Assembly (NCBI GenBank): GCA_977006965.1
Contig: OZ345374.1
Location: 124,001-188,000 of the forward strand
DNA from: Phymatolithon calcareum
Taxonomy: Eukaryota > Rhodophyta > Florideophyceae > Hapalidiales
Length of the DNA: 64,000 bases
Reading direction: 5' to 3'
The position numbers and the translations under genes are program-made. The notes under the pieces are model-generated. The model did no database searches. It saw nothing but the letters and a program-made list of their open reading frames with translations, and had not been told where the DNA came from. Every line of letters starts with the position of its first letter. The stretch's first letter is position 1. Positions 30,281 through 41,280 of the stretch are shown here, one piece after another.

Positions 30281-33200
30281 ATGGTTCGCTCCGCTATAGC
30301 GGAATGCGTTTGTGCGAGAAGATTTGATCTGGTCAGCATTGGCCAGCCACGGCATGCCTGCACAGTCCGTATGTCTTTTCGCAATAGGCCGCTGACGCAC
30401 GGCAAACGTTTTGTTGGACATGAAGAGCAGCGTGATGCCACTGCCTTTGTCGATGCACTACAGCCAGCTGACTCGCAATTGCAGTCAATTGCTCCTGCGG
30501 CCAACCCATGCGCCGGTGCATTAGATGTGCTCCTTTTCCGCGGAGTCCTCCTTGTGGTAAGTTCACCTGAATTTGTCAATGCGCAAGCCATCCCATTCAC
30601 GACTTGGCGAGCCCACTAATCTAGTTGCTTGGCCATCCGTTTTAGGCATATGCGGCTGGTTGCGAAGTTATCATTGCGCGGGGAACCGATCTCGGAGTTC
30701 TACGACGGCTGCGCTACGTTAAGCATAACCGACTGACGCCCTCGGCGCTGGCATTCCGCGGTACCGATGGTGCAATTGCTGCTGCGTACGGGTCTCATGT
30801 CGTCGTATTCCGGGGATGGGACACCGGGGCGCGTGAATCTGGAACCCTCTATGACTCAAACCTTTTGGAGCACGAAATTCACGACTTTGTTGCGACATCG
30901 CTTTCTTGGAGCAGCGATGGGCTCAGATTGGCGGCTGTTGGCAAAGGTATTACCGTATGGGATGTGGCACATTTGGATCCCAATATCTCAATGGACCATG
31001 GGCTCAAAATGAACTACTCTATAGCCTTTTCGCTTTCTCCTGAAGACTCTCCAATTCCGTCCTCTTTCGCCATGGGCGCTATATCTCCCGATGGGTCTCT
31101 TGTGTCTGCGTCCGCCTTGTATGCAAGAGTTGGGTGGGTCTGGACCATTCCTTCTGTTCCGCACACGGCCAGCTCTTCGCTTATGTATGCTGAAATTGTT
31201 CACGGCAACTCCGGAGTAGCATCCATGGACTGGAAGCCACGCGGCGGCGGAAATCCAGCACTGATGACTGTCGACCGGGACGCTACAGTTCGACTGTGGG
31301 TCAAGGTTGCACCAAGCAAGGGTGATACCGTGGAAACCAAGTCTGGAAAACTTTCTTCTGGTGTGGCCTCATGGATGGAGGAAATTGCCCGAAGTCCGCA
31401 TGCAGAGCGCACCGAACGCGCAGGGGCGGCCTTTCTTCGCTGGGGCGGCGGCGGTGGCTGCGCTGAAGATGAGGACGATGCCGGTGCCACAGGGGCATCC
31501 TCTGAGTTCATCGCGAGCAACGTTGCTCCAAAACCAAGCAGGTGCCATCACTGGATCGTTCGAGTTGCTGCCGGAAATGCGCAGGCATGGCGCGTTCGCG
31601 GATTAGATGATCGCCCTCGTGCTGAGTATGCTCGATTGGAACCCGGCTCCGGAGATGCATGGCACGGGATTGAAAGCCATTTTGAAAGTCAGGGGAATCA
31701 AGAAAGCGACGGGCGACCGTCACTGAAGCATGCGCTTGTCCTTGCGACTCACGCAGTCGCCCCAATTCCTTTGACCACATCCTCTCGGCGCAAAGCAGGT
31801 CTTGTGAGGTCGTACGCAATCTCAAATGGCGAACGTCTTCTGCGTAGCCCTGAGCCGCCGAATCCGCCGAACGTTGCCGCTGTCTTTGTCTTGTTCGTAC
31901 GTTGTGGAGGTACTTTTCTTTCTCGCTATGATGTGAGCCCAACCTCTAACGCTCCTGCAGTATGCAGAGCACGGATTGGAGTCGGGCATTGCTCGCCCGT
32001 GGTGAGCTTGGTTGTCTCTCAAGAGAGTTCGTGTTTAACAGAAACGCGTGGGTGGTTAGCAAGCCGTGGTTGCTCTGGTGACGTTCTGGTGTGGAGGACG
32101 GACGTGACGGTAGGCGCTCGCGAACCCATTGCTATCGCATCACGTTTAGCTGGGCCACATACCGCAATGGCGTTTGCTCCGGAGGGACTAGTATCAAGAA
32201 GCAAAGGCACTTATGGATTGTTTGCGATTGATGCTGCGTTTGGCACTTTGCGTCTTTTTGCACTTCGTATGCAACGCGGCTGGCGTAGCAGAAATGCAAT
32301 ACAGAGCATCGACACGGCAGAGATGATTAGCTCATGCCTCGATCCTCGGACAAAGGACAAATCTGTGAAACAGCTATTCGCCCTCACTCTTCCATCACAG
32401 ACTGTACATTTGGCGGCGGAACGGGCATGTGTTGTCTTTGGAATTGGTAGTGGGGGACACGTTCTCGCTTGGCATGCGTATCGAACGCGAAGTGCTGGTG
32501 TGGAAATTGCGTATGCAAAGCTTGTCATCAATGGTCGACGAATGGGACGCGCAACTGCAGCCGGAACCTGCATTGAAGGAGGTACCGGGAATGGCCTGCT
32601 GGTTGTTGGCGGAAACGATGGGTGCATGCGAGTGTACAAGGTTTCAGAAAAGCACAAACCCACCGACTCATTTGTGTACGATGCAAATGGTTTGGGTGAG
32701 GCCAAGAACAATGCGCTTGAAAAAGATGGAGAAGTCCATCTTGATGAAATTGCCTTTTTGGGAGAACGCGATGGCTCGGAGGCCCCCGTGTGCGAAGTGC
32801 AAGTGAGTGCAGGAGGTACCCGAATAGTGTCCTCACGCGATGACAGTTCTGTGGTCGTGTGGGAACGTTCGTCTGGAGATGGCTGGACAATTGAGCTCTC
32901 TTACTGTGGATCGTCGGTGGACAGCATACCTGTCACAAGAAGAAGCTCATTACTCTTAAATTCCGCGCCTGGGAGTCGAAGTGGATGTGCACCTGAAGAA
33001 GACGCTGGCGAGTCGTGTCCAATTGGAGTTTCTTCTGGTCATGATCACGCTGGCGATTTGTGCTTAATCACCAGTCGACCTAATGGAATGTTTGATGTCT
33101 TCCAGAAGCCGTTGGGAACTGTATGGGAACGGTCTGGCTCCTTCCAAAGCGTTGTGCGTGACTCCGCAATCACAAAGTCTTCAATTGTGCACATTGGGCC

Positions 33201-36200
33201 AGGGTTTGTTGTCGCTTCTAGTGGTCGTGGTCTCACGGTCTACCGCGCCAACTTTTCTGGGAAGCGTGCCATAACGTTTGGTGCTGACGCCGCAGGCTAC
33301 TCCCCGTCACGGGGCTTAGTGGCACTTCTTTTGACTGGCGGGAATGTACAGCAAACCATGGCGACGTTGGAGGAGCTTAACAACTACTTGAAAATCGCAT
33401 CGCAAAAGACAATTTCTTCGTCTACGTACGGGGCAGGCCGGGGTCTTATCCCTCCTCCACCTGCTTTGAAGATGTTGTTGTCCACGTCGGACATCTCAAC
33501 AGACGACCGCTCTGGCAAGAACATCGACCAAAGTCATATTCGCTCGTTCCAAATGAGTTCTACCCCTACTCCTCGTGGTCGCAGCTTATTCTCAGAGCTC
33601 ATGGCGCGTTCTGAAGCGAAACTTAGTGGAGCAAGCGACGATGGAGGGGGTGCCTTGACTTCGAGAAATTCTTCTGGCAAAAGCGACAGGGACCCTATGT
33701 CGATCTTAGCGGACCGAGTTCGTTCCGTGTCTCTGTCAGGTATATCTCGCGCGGAAGAAACCGTACTGTCTTCGTTTGCACGAGCAATTGCTTCTCTTCG
33801 TGGAATTTTTCCATCTATGGACCCCAGCGGGGCGAGGTTCGCTTTGGTGGCTGCGTGCTATCGCGAGGTATTACCGACTGCGGAAGTCCCTGCGTCTATT
33901 TTGTCTTTTGCATTGCATTCTTCCTCATGTGATGCTTTGATGGACTACTTTCTACCAGCTCCAACGCCGGGATCTCTCGGGGCGCAGAGGCTTGTGAAAA
34001 CTAGAGCCGCCCTTGGCACTCAGTCTGGTCCCGGAATGTGGGAGTCTGCTCGACGTATTGGAGCTGGCTGGTGGGTATCGACAGTCTCAAATGCTAAATT
34101 GCTTATCGAAAGAATTGCTCGCTCTGAGTTTAATGCGTCGCGAAATGCGGATAAGGCGGCTCTGTGGTATATTGCGTTGGGTCGGTATTCTGCCGTTGCG
34201 GCGCTGTACAAAGCGCAACAAGATATTCGAATGTCGAAGTTTTTTCTGCGAAATTTCTCTCTTCCTGAAAACCGGACGGCTGCAAGCAAGAATGCATACG
34301 TTCTGGTTTCCAAGCATAGGTTACTGCTCGCCACAGCCTTCTTTATTCTGGCCAATGATATCGTTGGAGCTTTGAATCTGGTGAAAACGAGGATCAAGGA
34401 CGAGCAGCTGTACATCTTGCTTGCAAGAGTGCTGAGCAATGGAAAGCATCTTAGTTCCTGTTTGGAGGCTGTAACTGCGCTCACCGTTGAACGGTGTGAC
34501 CCGCATAGTCAAGCCCTTTCACTGTGGCTTCGTGGAGAACATGCACAGGCCTTGATTGTCGCAAGCGGGGCTGAAGCATCTGGGAAAGGACCGCAGCCGA
34601 CTGATCTGGAACGTGCGCTTGGAAATGGCTTGCCCTCTGCTGTGTTTGCTCTTGGGCATACACTGGCCATGTCAGAACGTCCACCGTTGCGTGGGACAGA
34701 GTCAACGATTCAGCAGGTGCAAAAGTGCCGCAGCAGAGCAGCCAGGGCATTGCAAAGCGACGAGTGTCCTGTAGCAACACTTAAAGTAACCTTTGATTTT
34801 ACGCGAGTATTGGTTGCTGATGCACAATCCAAAAACCCTCCGCGTACTACGCCTGCGAACGGGGCATCGTCAAGAAAGTCCGCAGAAGCAAGTCAGTCCG
34901 TCCTCACCCCCTCGGACTATCTTAATTCCATTCAGGCCATTTCGGCTGCGTCCGATGCAATCAAGGGCAGAGCTGTGGCATTTGCAGGGGCTGCGCGGTC
35001 TGGGGTTACACGACGAAGCTTGCTAGCGCTGGTTGAAACTGATCTTATTGAGCTTTCGAAGTCTGTTCTTGGTTTGGGGAGAACTGTGGAAGCTGCAGTT
35101 GCGGCAGCGGCTGAATTAAGTCAAGCCGATGAGGTAGATGCTGCCGTTGCCACCTCTTTGGCGGCTCTGACAGTTTCACATGAACCCAGCTCTGCCAGCG
35201 AGGAACCGTTTCGCCAAGCAAAGCTGGCCCTGGAAAGTTTCCTTCGTGTTGCCGTGTCTCGTGCACTGTTTCATGTTCAATGCGCGGTATCATTACTGCA
35301 TCAGCCTTCAACAACAAGTCATGCTTTACTTGATGTTCTGAACAAGACGAGAAGCGCTGCATGTGTTTTGGACAGAGCTCAATCCTTTATGACCGACATG
35401 TTTGAGCAGCTCCTAGATGAGTTTAAGGGTTCGGTACTCGCACTACGACTTGGCGTAGGGTTCCTGCGTGGCGATTGGGTAGATGTTCTCTCGTCTCTCA
35501 AATCGTGTGAGAACCTTTGGCCATCATCTCTCCCGGGTCGCAATTCGTCGGCAGATTTGTCTCTGGACATTGGAACCACTGACGCATTATCAACTGGATC
35601 AATATGCAGTGCCGTGTCGCCAGATACAGTTTCAGTCGAAGCGTTGCGACATATGGCAAGTAATCCAGCCGTTCTCGGGATGTCCCCTGGTCTGGGACAT
35701 CGTCGCCGTCGACGGCGGGCGCCGTCAATGACACTGATCGATCATCACGGTTTGTCTGCCGCGACTCTGCCAGATGAAGCAGGTGGGGTTCCCATTTTAA
35801 CGTTGGATGCGAATGACCCGCTTGCCTTGATAAGGATTCACCCCGCTCTCAGCTCCACGTTGTGTGCGTCGGCTCTTGCTTACCTTGCGACCCATCTTGC
35901 CAGTAGTGCCTCAAAAATTGAAAGGCCTATGAACCCTAGGGTTCGCAAGAAACTTACGCTCTCGGAATTTGCTGACGTTACCGAAAATGACCAAGAATCG
36001 AGATGCTTTCGGTTGGTAGATGCGGCAGAGGCTCTGGAGCAAGTTGCAAGTGATGCAATTTCGGGCTGGATTCCATTACCAGCATTCGGTGTGGAAGCGG
36101 TACGAATGGGTATGGCTCATCCAGATGAATCAGCCGGGGCGTTTGTCGAATTGTGGACCACTCTTGGATGTCTGCCTGAGTATGCACCAGTGCTGTCGGA

Positions 36201-37728
36201 AGCTGCAACTGTGGCCGCTGCGGAGCTTGCTGCTGCCGCATCACGCGCTGCAGTGGAAGCAGCTGAAGTCAGAGATGGAGGGCGACGAATGAGAAGGAGA
36301 CGCGAGCGAAAGGGCGAAACTGTGAAAAACATTGAAAAAGAAGGTCTACAGCATTTAGACACAACGGCAGATGTAATGCTCCATGGCGCATACCCTGTGC
36401 GATTCTCTTCGTCTGCTACTGGTCCTTGGTCCGGACGAGGGCGGCATGCATCGTTGTATCGCGAAAGTGGTGCTTTATTCCGAACACTATGTATCAGCTG
36501 TACCGATCCTCCGGCAGTTATTGTAGCCACACCGAAAGGAATTCAAGAGATTGTACCATCGTCATATACGACAATGCCAGCCGGGTTTCGCTCACACTAC
36601 ATGTCCCAGAAGATGAAAAAAGCTAAGCGATACCCGGATCCAAGATTGGACGCTCTTGCCGAAGACAAAGCACAAGCAGATCGAGAGCTCCAGAAAGCTC
36701 GTGACGAAGATTTCCTCAGCACCTTCAGTGCCGGGTTTGGCGAAGGTCCCTACTTGCCTCTGAATATGAGCAAATCTGATAGCTCTGGTGGAAGGCCACG
36801 TCGTTCGTCCCTTCGTGAAAACAAAAAGGCTGTATGGAGACGGCAGGTGGAAGCAACCGCGCTTGCGGCACATCCTCTTCGCCGACGATTTGCTACTGGA
36901 GGTACGGATGGGTATGTCAGGCTGTGGGATTTTGCTGATCCAATTTCGTTGGCATCTCTAAGAGAGGAGAACTATGGGCGGGTCTCTGGTCTCAATTTTT
37001 CGGCTTATGGAAACCGGATTATTGCAGTTTATGCTTCAGGTCATGTCAATATTTGGGAAGATCCTGACAATTATCGCTCTTTGGACACAGGAATATCTAG
37101 GCAGCGGAGACGAAGAGCCCAAGTGATTACCGCGTTTGACAATCGGGCTGCGAGCGATGGGATTTTTCTGGATGAGCGACACACGATTGCCGTCGTAGGA
37201 GACCCGATGGCGCCTCCAGCTGTAGGTCACTCTCTTCGAGTATTCGACACAAGGGAACCAAACAGTGCATTCTCTGCCAGCTGGAGCGCAAAAGTGCATG
37301 ACCACGGGGAAAGTCGCTGTCTAGCACTTCTCGAAGACCGCGTACGAATCGTGACTGGGGGTGTGAACGGGTCGCTTTCTGTGGTGGACTTGCGTACGAA
37401 AGGATGCATTGCAGAACTGCCCGCCCATGTGGACGAAGTTACATGTCTGGCTGTGGAATGGCCCCGTGGTCGAGCTCTCGTTTCTGGTTGTCGCAACGGT
37501 GACATCAAGATTTGGGACTCAAGAACGCTACTGCAGCTTGACGTTTTGCATGGGGCCCATACTCCAACACGCCACTATTGGAGCGGAAGCGGTATTGGCG
37601 GTCTTGTTGGGTCTTATGGAACACAGTCGGTGGCACTGACGGATCGAAGCCTAATATCCTGCGGCGGAGATGGGATAGTAAAGATTTGGGGCCCGGGATG
37701 GAGCGATTACGATTTGAACGTTTTGTAA
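30281..37728 (+). CDS. Rav1/DMXL-type WD40 protein (RAVE complex, V-ATPase assembly)
   Basis: Two exons, 30281-30556 and 30646-37728, joined by an 89-bp phase-0 intron (donor gtaagt, acceptor tttttag-type), give about 2452 residues. The join yields LLFRGVLLV then AYAAGCEVII, matching the conserved start of DMXL/Rav1 proteins. The ATG at 30281 is the first in the exon, and Met at 30371 is an alternative. WD40-like repeats fill about residues 95-850. A Rav1-specific helical block lies near 1230-1400 (AALWYIALGRYSAVAALYK, MSKFFLRNFS, AATAFFILA-type pattern). C-terminal WD repeats cover about 2160-2450 (FATGGTDGYVRLWDF, GDIKIWDSRT, DGIVKIW). Rav1/DMXL proteins reassemble the V1 and Vo sectors of the vacuolar/endosomal proton pump. 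Length is near that of animal DMXL (about 3000) and above yeast Rav1 (about 1350). Confidence 0.88.
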
Positions 37729-37798
37729 CTATTTTTCCTTTTTTGCACTAAAACTGTAAAATCTAGATAACTGCGCTACAGTACAATTTTCATCTTCA

Positions 37799-38230
37799 TC
37801 ACCCTTTGTCTGTTCCGTCTTCAACAACTTCAATCAGAGGCTGTTCCTGTGCCTTGACAATTGATTCGGCATTTGGCACAAGCTCCCCGAGCTCCTCATT
37901 TACGTAAACATCCATGTGGATAACAGGCTCAGCATCATCGCCGTCTGAATGCTTCTCGCTATTCCCTTCTCCCCGCTTGGACTCTTCTTCTGGATATACG
38001 ATTGTCGGCGCTGGAATGCTGTCAAGTTTGTCCACATCGTCGGACAGCAGAGCCTTGTTTGCCGCATTTAATTTCGGCAAGAACGCATTGAGTTTTGTCA
38101 ATAGCTGAGATTTTGGAACAGCTGTTGTCGATGGTGCGCCACCCGGCCCCCCAACTGTGAGCAGTTTCTCGAGCGACTTCGGCATTTTGCCAGTGCCTGT
38201 TTCACGGAAGCCCTTTCCATCATTATCCAT
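37799..38230 (-). CDS. NOPCHAP1-like box C/D snoRNP assembly factor
   Basis: 143 residues from ATG 38230 (MDNDGKGFRETGTG). The same frame is open upstream to ATG 38365, but that extension looks hydrophobic and noncoding and may be 5' UTR or an intron end. The visible pattern is a Leu-Leu segment (SLEKLLTVGG), then SQLLTKLNAFLPKLNAANKAL, a variable acidic linker, and VIHMDVYVNEELGEL. The FLP...A-N...L block followed by V-I-x-M-D-V matches NOPCHAP1 (DUF4598), a small nuclear protein that links NOP58 to the R2TP/RUVBL chaperone during C/D snoRNP assembly. It converges with the Rav1/DMXL gene, 70 bases apart. The family call is by motif only. Confidence 0.6.
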   Translation of the reverse strand: MDNDGKGFRETGTGKMPKSLEKLLTVGGPGGAPSTTAVPKSQLLTKLNAFLPKLNAANKALLSDDVDKLDSIPAPTIVYPEEESKRGEGNSEKHSDGDDAEPVIHMDVYVNEELGELVPNAESIVKAQEQPLIEVVEDGTDKG

Positions 38231-39129
38231 GGGTTTGGTCGATGTTTTGTCTGAATGTCCGAGGGCGCTGAGCTTCGCACAACTAAAGCTAAAAGAGGGG
38301 ATCAAACTTTGAGGGAAGAATCTCTTAAATTTAGACAACTTAATCGCAAGTATGACAAAGCTCATTTCAAACGTTCACTTTGTGAAGCACTTCGTATCAT
38401 AGTGTTGATGATACTGAGTTTTCCTGCTTCTAAATGATGATTTCATCTACGTTGGCGATGAAAACCAGTCGTGAATCAAATCACAGCAAAAATGAAAAAT
38501 TCGAAAACTAAGAGAGTAGGAATGAACATCGATATTATAACTACATAACGTAATTGTTGTGAAGTAATATATCAAGCTTTGTTCAAGATATCACGTGATA
38601 TCGAATCATAACAAAAATGAGTGAATTTGACGAACATCCGAAAATATTTCAAAATGTTCTTCTTTTTTCAACCAAAGGCAAACATTTCGAAATATTTTCG
38701 GTGTCAGGCAAAATCTGTCCTGGTCATACGAGCTGCTTCTCAAATAGACAACACAGTTCAGTTATGATATGGTACGGTTCTCCAGAAAATGTCATTGATA
38801 TATCACCTGATATGATTATCAGCTCCCGACGATTTCCTATTGATACTCTATCATACCATTGATATATAATCACGTTCATCCTGGAATATCAATTATTCAT
38901 ATCAGCTCCTAGAATTTACGTGATGCTCATTCCTACTGTTGAGTAGAATCATGCTTTATTTGGTGCTGATTTTTCGGAAAAAACTGATTCACGCATCGAC
39001 GCTAAATACGGCTTACGATTGATAAATTAATCGATTCTCAGCATTGATTTGCTGTACCGGACGAGACGATGGCACAAGATTATCCCCAGGCAGCACAAAG
39101 CTTGACCTCAGCATTGCCCGCCGACGAAA
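38231..39129. other. Intergenic, divergent promoters
   Basis: This lies between the NOPCHAP1-like gene (leftward) and the BolA gene (rightward). It is AT-rich with several small palindromes built on gatatcacgtgatatc near 38587-38605. No gene is supported. Confidence 0.5.
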
Positions 39130-39610
39130 ATGCAGGCCTTTACCGGGGTACCCGCGATGCGCACAGCTCTCTTCAGAGTGGGAAGTATGTGTAAGAATAA
39201 CAGAGCGGTTCGGACTGGGACGTCGCCTTATAGAACTCCTTTGCGCATGATGTGCGCCACGTCTGGAGCACCGGACACGGTTATGGGAGTCATTGAAAAA
39301 AAGCTTAATGACGCGCTCGCTCCGGAAAGGCTGGTAGTAACTCCAACGTATGGAGATCCCCAAGGCGCCCATGTTTCTATTGAAGTTGTCAGTAGTGCAT
39401 TTGAAGGCCTTGCTGTTGTGAAGAGACATCGGGTGGTTTACAAGGCCATATGGGAAGAACTTAAGGTACGCCAATAAGTCTGGAGGAGGATTGCGCTTCT
39501 CGTGCATGTACTAACTCTGCTGGAATGTATTCATTCTTTTATGAATGTGTCAGGGTCCGATCCATGCTGTCGATCAACTTGTCACAAAAACCCCCAGCGA
39601 AGATCAATAA
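39130..39610 (+). CDS. BolA family protein, probably organelle-targeted
   Basis: Two exons, 39130-39465 and 39554-39610, with an 88-bp phase-0 intron (gtacgc...gtgtcag, a ctaac branch-like site inside) encode 130 residues. Residues 1-48 are Arg/Ser/Thr-rich with few acids, like an organelle transit peptide. The BolA domain follows: VIEKKLNDALAPERLVV, H-V-S-I-E-V-V-S-S-A-F-E-G, VVKRHRVVYKAIWEELK. Across the splice it continues GPIHAVDQLVTKTP, the conserved C-terminal I-H-A-x4-T-K-T-P. That ending confirms the intron. BolA proteins act with monothiol glutaredoxins in Fe-S cluster trafficking. The stop codon is 27 bases from the end of the converging fucosyltransferase gene. Confidence 0.88.
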
Positions 39611-39637
39611 GGAAGAAGGCGCGGCGACAGAAAACGT

Positions 39638-40759
39638 TCAGTTTTGATTCTCTCTACATTTGCAAAAGTTACTATTCGCATCCACAGAAGCGCAGTAAGG
39701 CATTCCGAACGTGCGCCAGGCAACACCAGGGGCCCATTGACTGTCAAGCGATATGGACGTGTTAGCGGGTGCCTTACGAAGAACATGTACCATTCTTGCA
39801 AAGTTACTTGAGAACGTACTAATGAACCATTTCGCGTCTTTCAGCGCCGTCACATCGGCAAGGAGTGCAGATACAGAAGCTCGATTTTTCTTCAGATACC
39901 TGGTGTTTACATGGATTTGAAAGTGCCCCTTTCTCATTTTAGTGTCCGGCAATGCAAGTACTAGTCTCCCCGCCATCCGTGTCCTCAGTTCTGTGAGAGC
40001 TACTCCGTCGTCCGTGGCGACAAACACGGGCAGATTACCGTCAATGCATTCCACCGCTTTAACATACTGCTGGAGAGGTACATCAGCAACTTCAATACGT
40101 TTGTCACCTCTTCGAACATGCACGCCAATGTATTCCCCTTGCAGCTCGTCAAGACCAGTCTGTTGAATTAATTGCAGTACAGTCTGTTCAGTCACGGCAT
40201 TGAATGTCCATAACCGGTGGGCAAGTTGGCGCGAATTGGCAACTTGCCCCTTCGAGAAGTGCGAAAGTAGCGCTGCCGCTCGACGCATCGATGCTGTAGA
40301 AGATACGCGGACGCAAGTGGCAGAAGGTTTTGGCCAATGTGCAAGCTCTGTGCAGGAAGCTGCGGGTACTCGACTGCGTTTGAAGTAGCATGACCATCCG
40401 TGATACGGTCCACATCCGTAGTTCCAGTATCGTCCCTCTATGGTATCGAAGCTGGCATTTGAGACTTGGGCGACTGCGGCAGCGTCAAGTATGCGCAAGA
40501 ATTGGGAACCAAAGCCGTTGAACCTTGTTTCGGAGTACTGCACATGTAATACAGACGCAAATTGGAGTTTAGAGAAGGCGGACAGAAAGCGGTCTGTATC
40601 GGTATCGCGGATGGAATGGTGAGGCGGGAGTCGTGGAGTTAATGCTATTGAGCAGATAAGCGTAATTACGATGACGGTGCTGAGAATTTGACACACAGTT
40701 TTGGTATGTCGGCGTCTGTTGCCATAAAAGTTAGTTCTTACAACCGAGAGGAGCTGCAT
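39638..40759 (-). CDS. GT23-like (FUT8-type) fucosyltransferase
   Basis: 373 residues, intronless, ATG 40759. Residues about 22-42 (VCQILSTVIVITLICSIAL) form one membrane span near the N-terminus, a type II Golgi anchor. The lumenal domain carries GVHVRRGDK near residue 217, the GDP-fucose-binding motif of alpha-1,6- and O-fucosyltransferases. Next come VFVATDDGVAL and then WFISTFSSNFARMVHVL, which matches the FUT8-type motif near the end of the catalytic domain. Conserved Cys (CGPYHGWSCYF) suggest disulfides. FUT8 adds core fucose to N-glycans. This protein is shorter than animal FUT8 (about 575) and lacks the coiled-coil stem and SH3 domain, so its acceptor may differ. Confidence 0.75.
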   Translation of the reverse strand: MQLLSVVRTNFYGNRRRHTKTVCQILSTVIVITLICSIALTPRLPPHHSIRDTDTDRFLSAFSKLQFASVLHVQYSETRFNGFGSQFLRILDAAAVAQVSNASFDTIEGRYWNYGCGPYHGWSCYFKRSRVPAASCTELAHWPKPSATCVRVSSTASMRRAAALLSHFSKGQVANSRQLAHRLWTFNAVTEQTVLQLIQQTGLDELQGEYIGVHVRRGDKRIEVADVPLQQYVKAVECIDGNLPVFVATDDGVALTELRTRMAGRLVLALPDTKMRKGHFQIHVNTRYLKKNRASVSALLADVTALKDAKWFISTFSSNFARMVHVLRKAPANTSISLDSQWAPGVAWRTFGMPYCASVDANSNFCKCRENQN

Positions 40760-40886
40760 ATCTGGTCACATGGGCCCCTCAAAGAAGTGTATCATGGATC
40801 GAAAAACATTTCTTGAAGCTCGATCGATAGAGCGTTGCGGTTGGAGCTAATTTTTGAATAGGATTTCTTGTGGTTTTGAAAATTTA

Positions 40887-40981
40887 GAACATGAAAAAAG
40901 GTAAATGTTCATTTTGCTAGGCGACCGATAGTGCAGTGTCGGTCGCCTAGCAAAAATGAACATTTATCTTTTTTCATGTTC
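40887..40981. repeat. Snap-back palindrome, ~42-bp arms
   Basis: The left arm starts gaacatgaaaaaagg and the right arm ends cttttttcatgttc. They pair over about 42 bases with two or so mismatches around a loop of about ten bases. It lies upstream of the fucosyltransferase start and downstream of the Cms1 gene. Confidence 0.9.
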
Positions 40982-41191
40982 TCGTCAGATATTGCTTTCA
41001 TCATGGCCTTAGTTCCACAAACGTGAGCATTTCGCCTTCTTAGCGAAACCGCACTCGCGATCTCATCACGGTCTTCACCATTGGCCCTGTTCCGTCATAG
41101 TTCGTCGAAAAGGTGAGAAATTGTGACTTGTCTTTAGTTCCAATGATAGTGCAAATCGTTAGTTACGCCAAAAATATCTGCTGGACACGAG

Positions 41192-41242
41192 CTTCTTCTA
41201 AATCCAAGAGACGAAGTCGAGAGGCTCAAGTACGCCATCAGT
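41192..41242 (+). pseudogene. Scrap of the unknown gene at 6.8-8.4 kb
   Basis: Translates as LLLNPRDEVERLKYAIS, similar to LLFAVKNDLKRLKYATG encoded near 7277-7330. The two share the 17-mer gaggctcaagtacgcca. It is too short to be a gene. Confidence 0.4.
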
Positions 41243-41280
41243 GGGGGGGAGGGGGTTATTGATAAGCGTAAGATAATTTG

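Noticed and set aside
31200-36530. Many frames on the minus strand opposite the Rav1/DMXL gene
   Set aside because: They are shadows of a strongly coding plus strand with WD40 repeats and a family-specific block.
38587-38620. gatatcacgtgatatc palindromes as regulatory operators
   Set aside because: Short AT-rich palindromes of this kind are common by chance in such DNA; no conserved spacing is seen.
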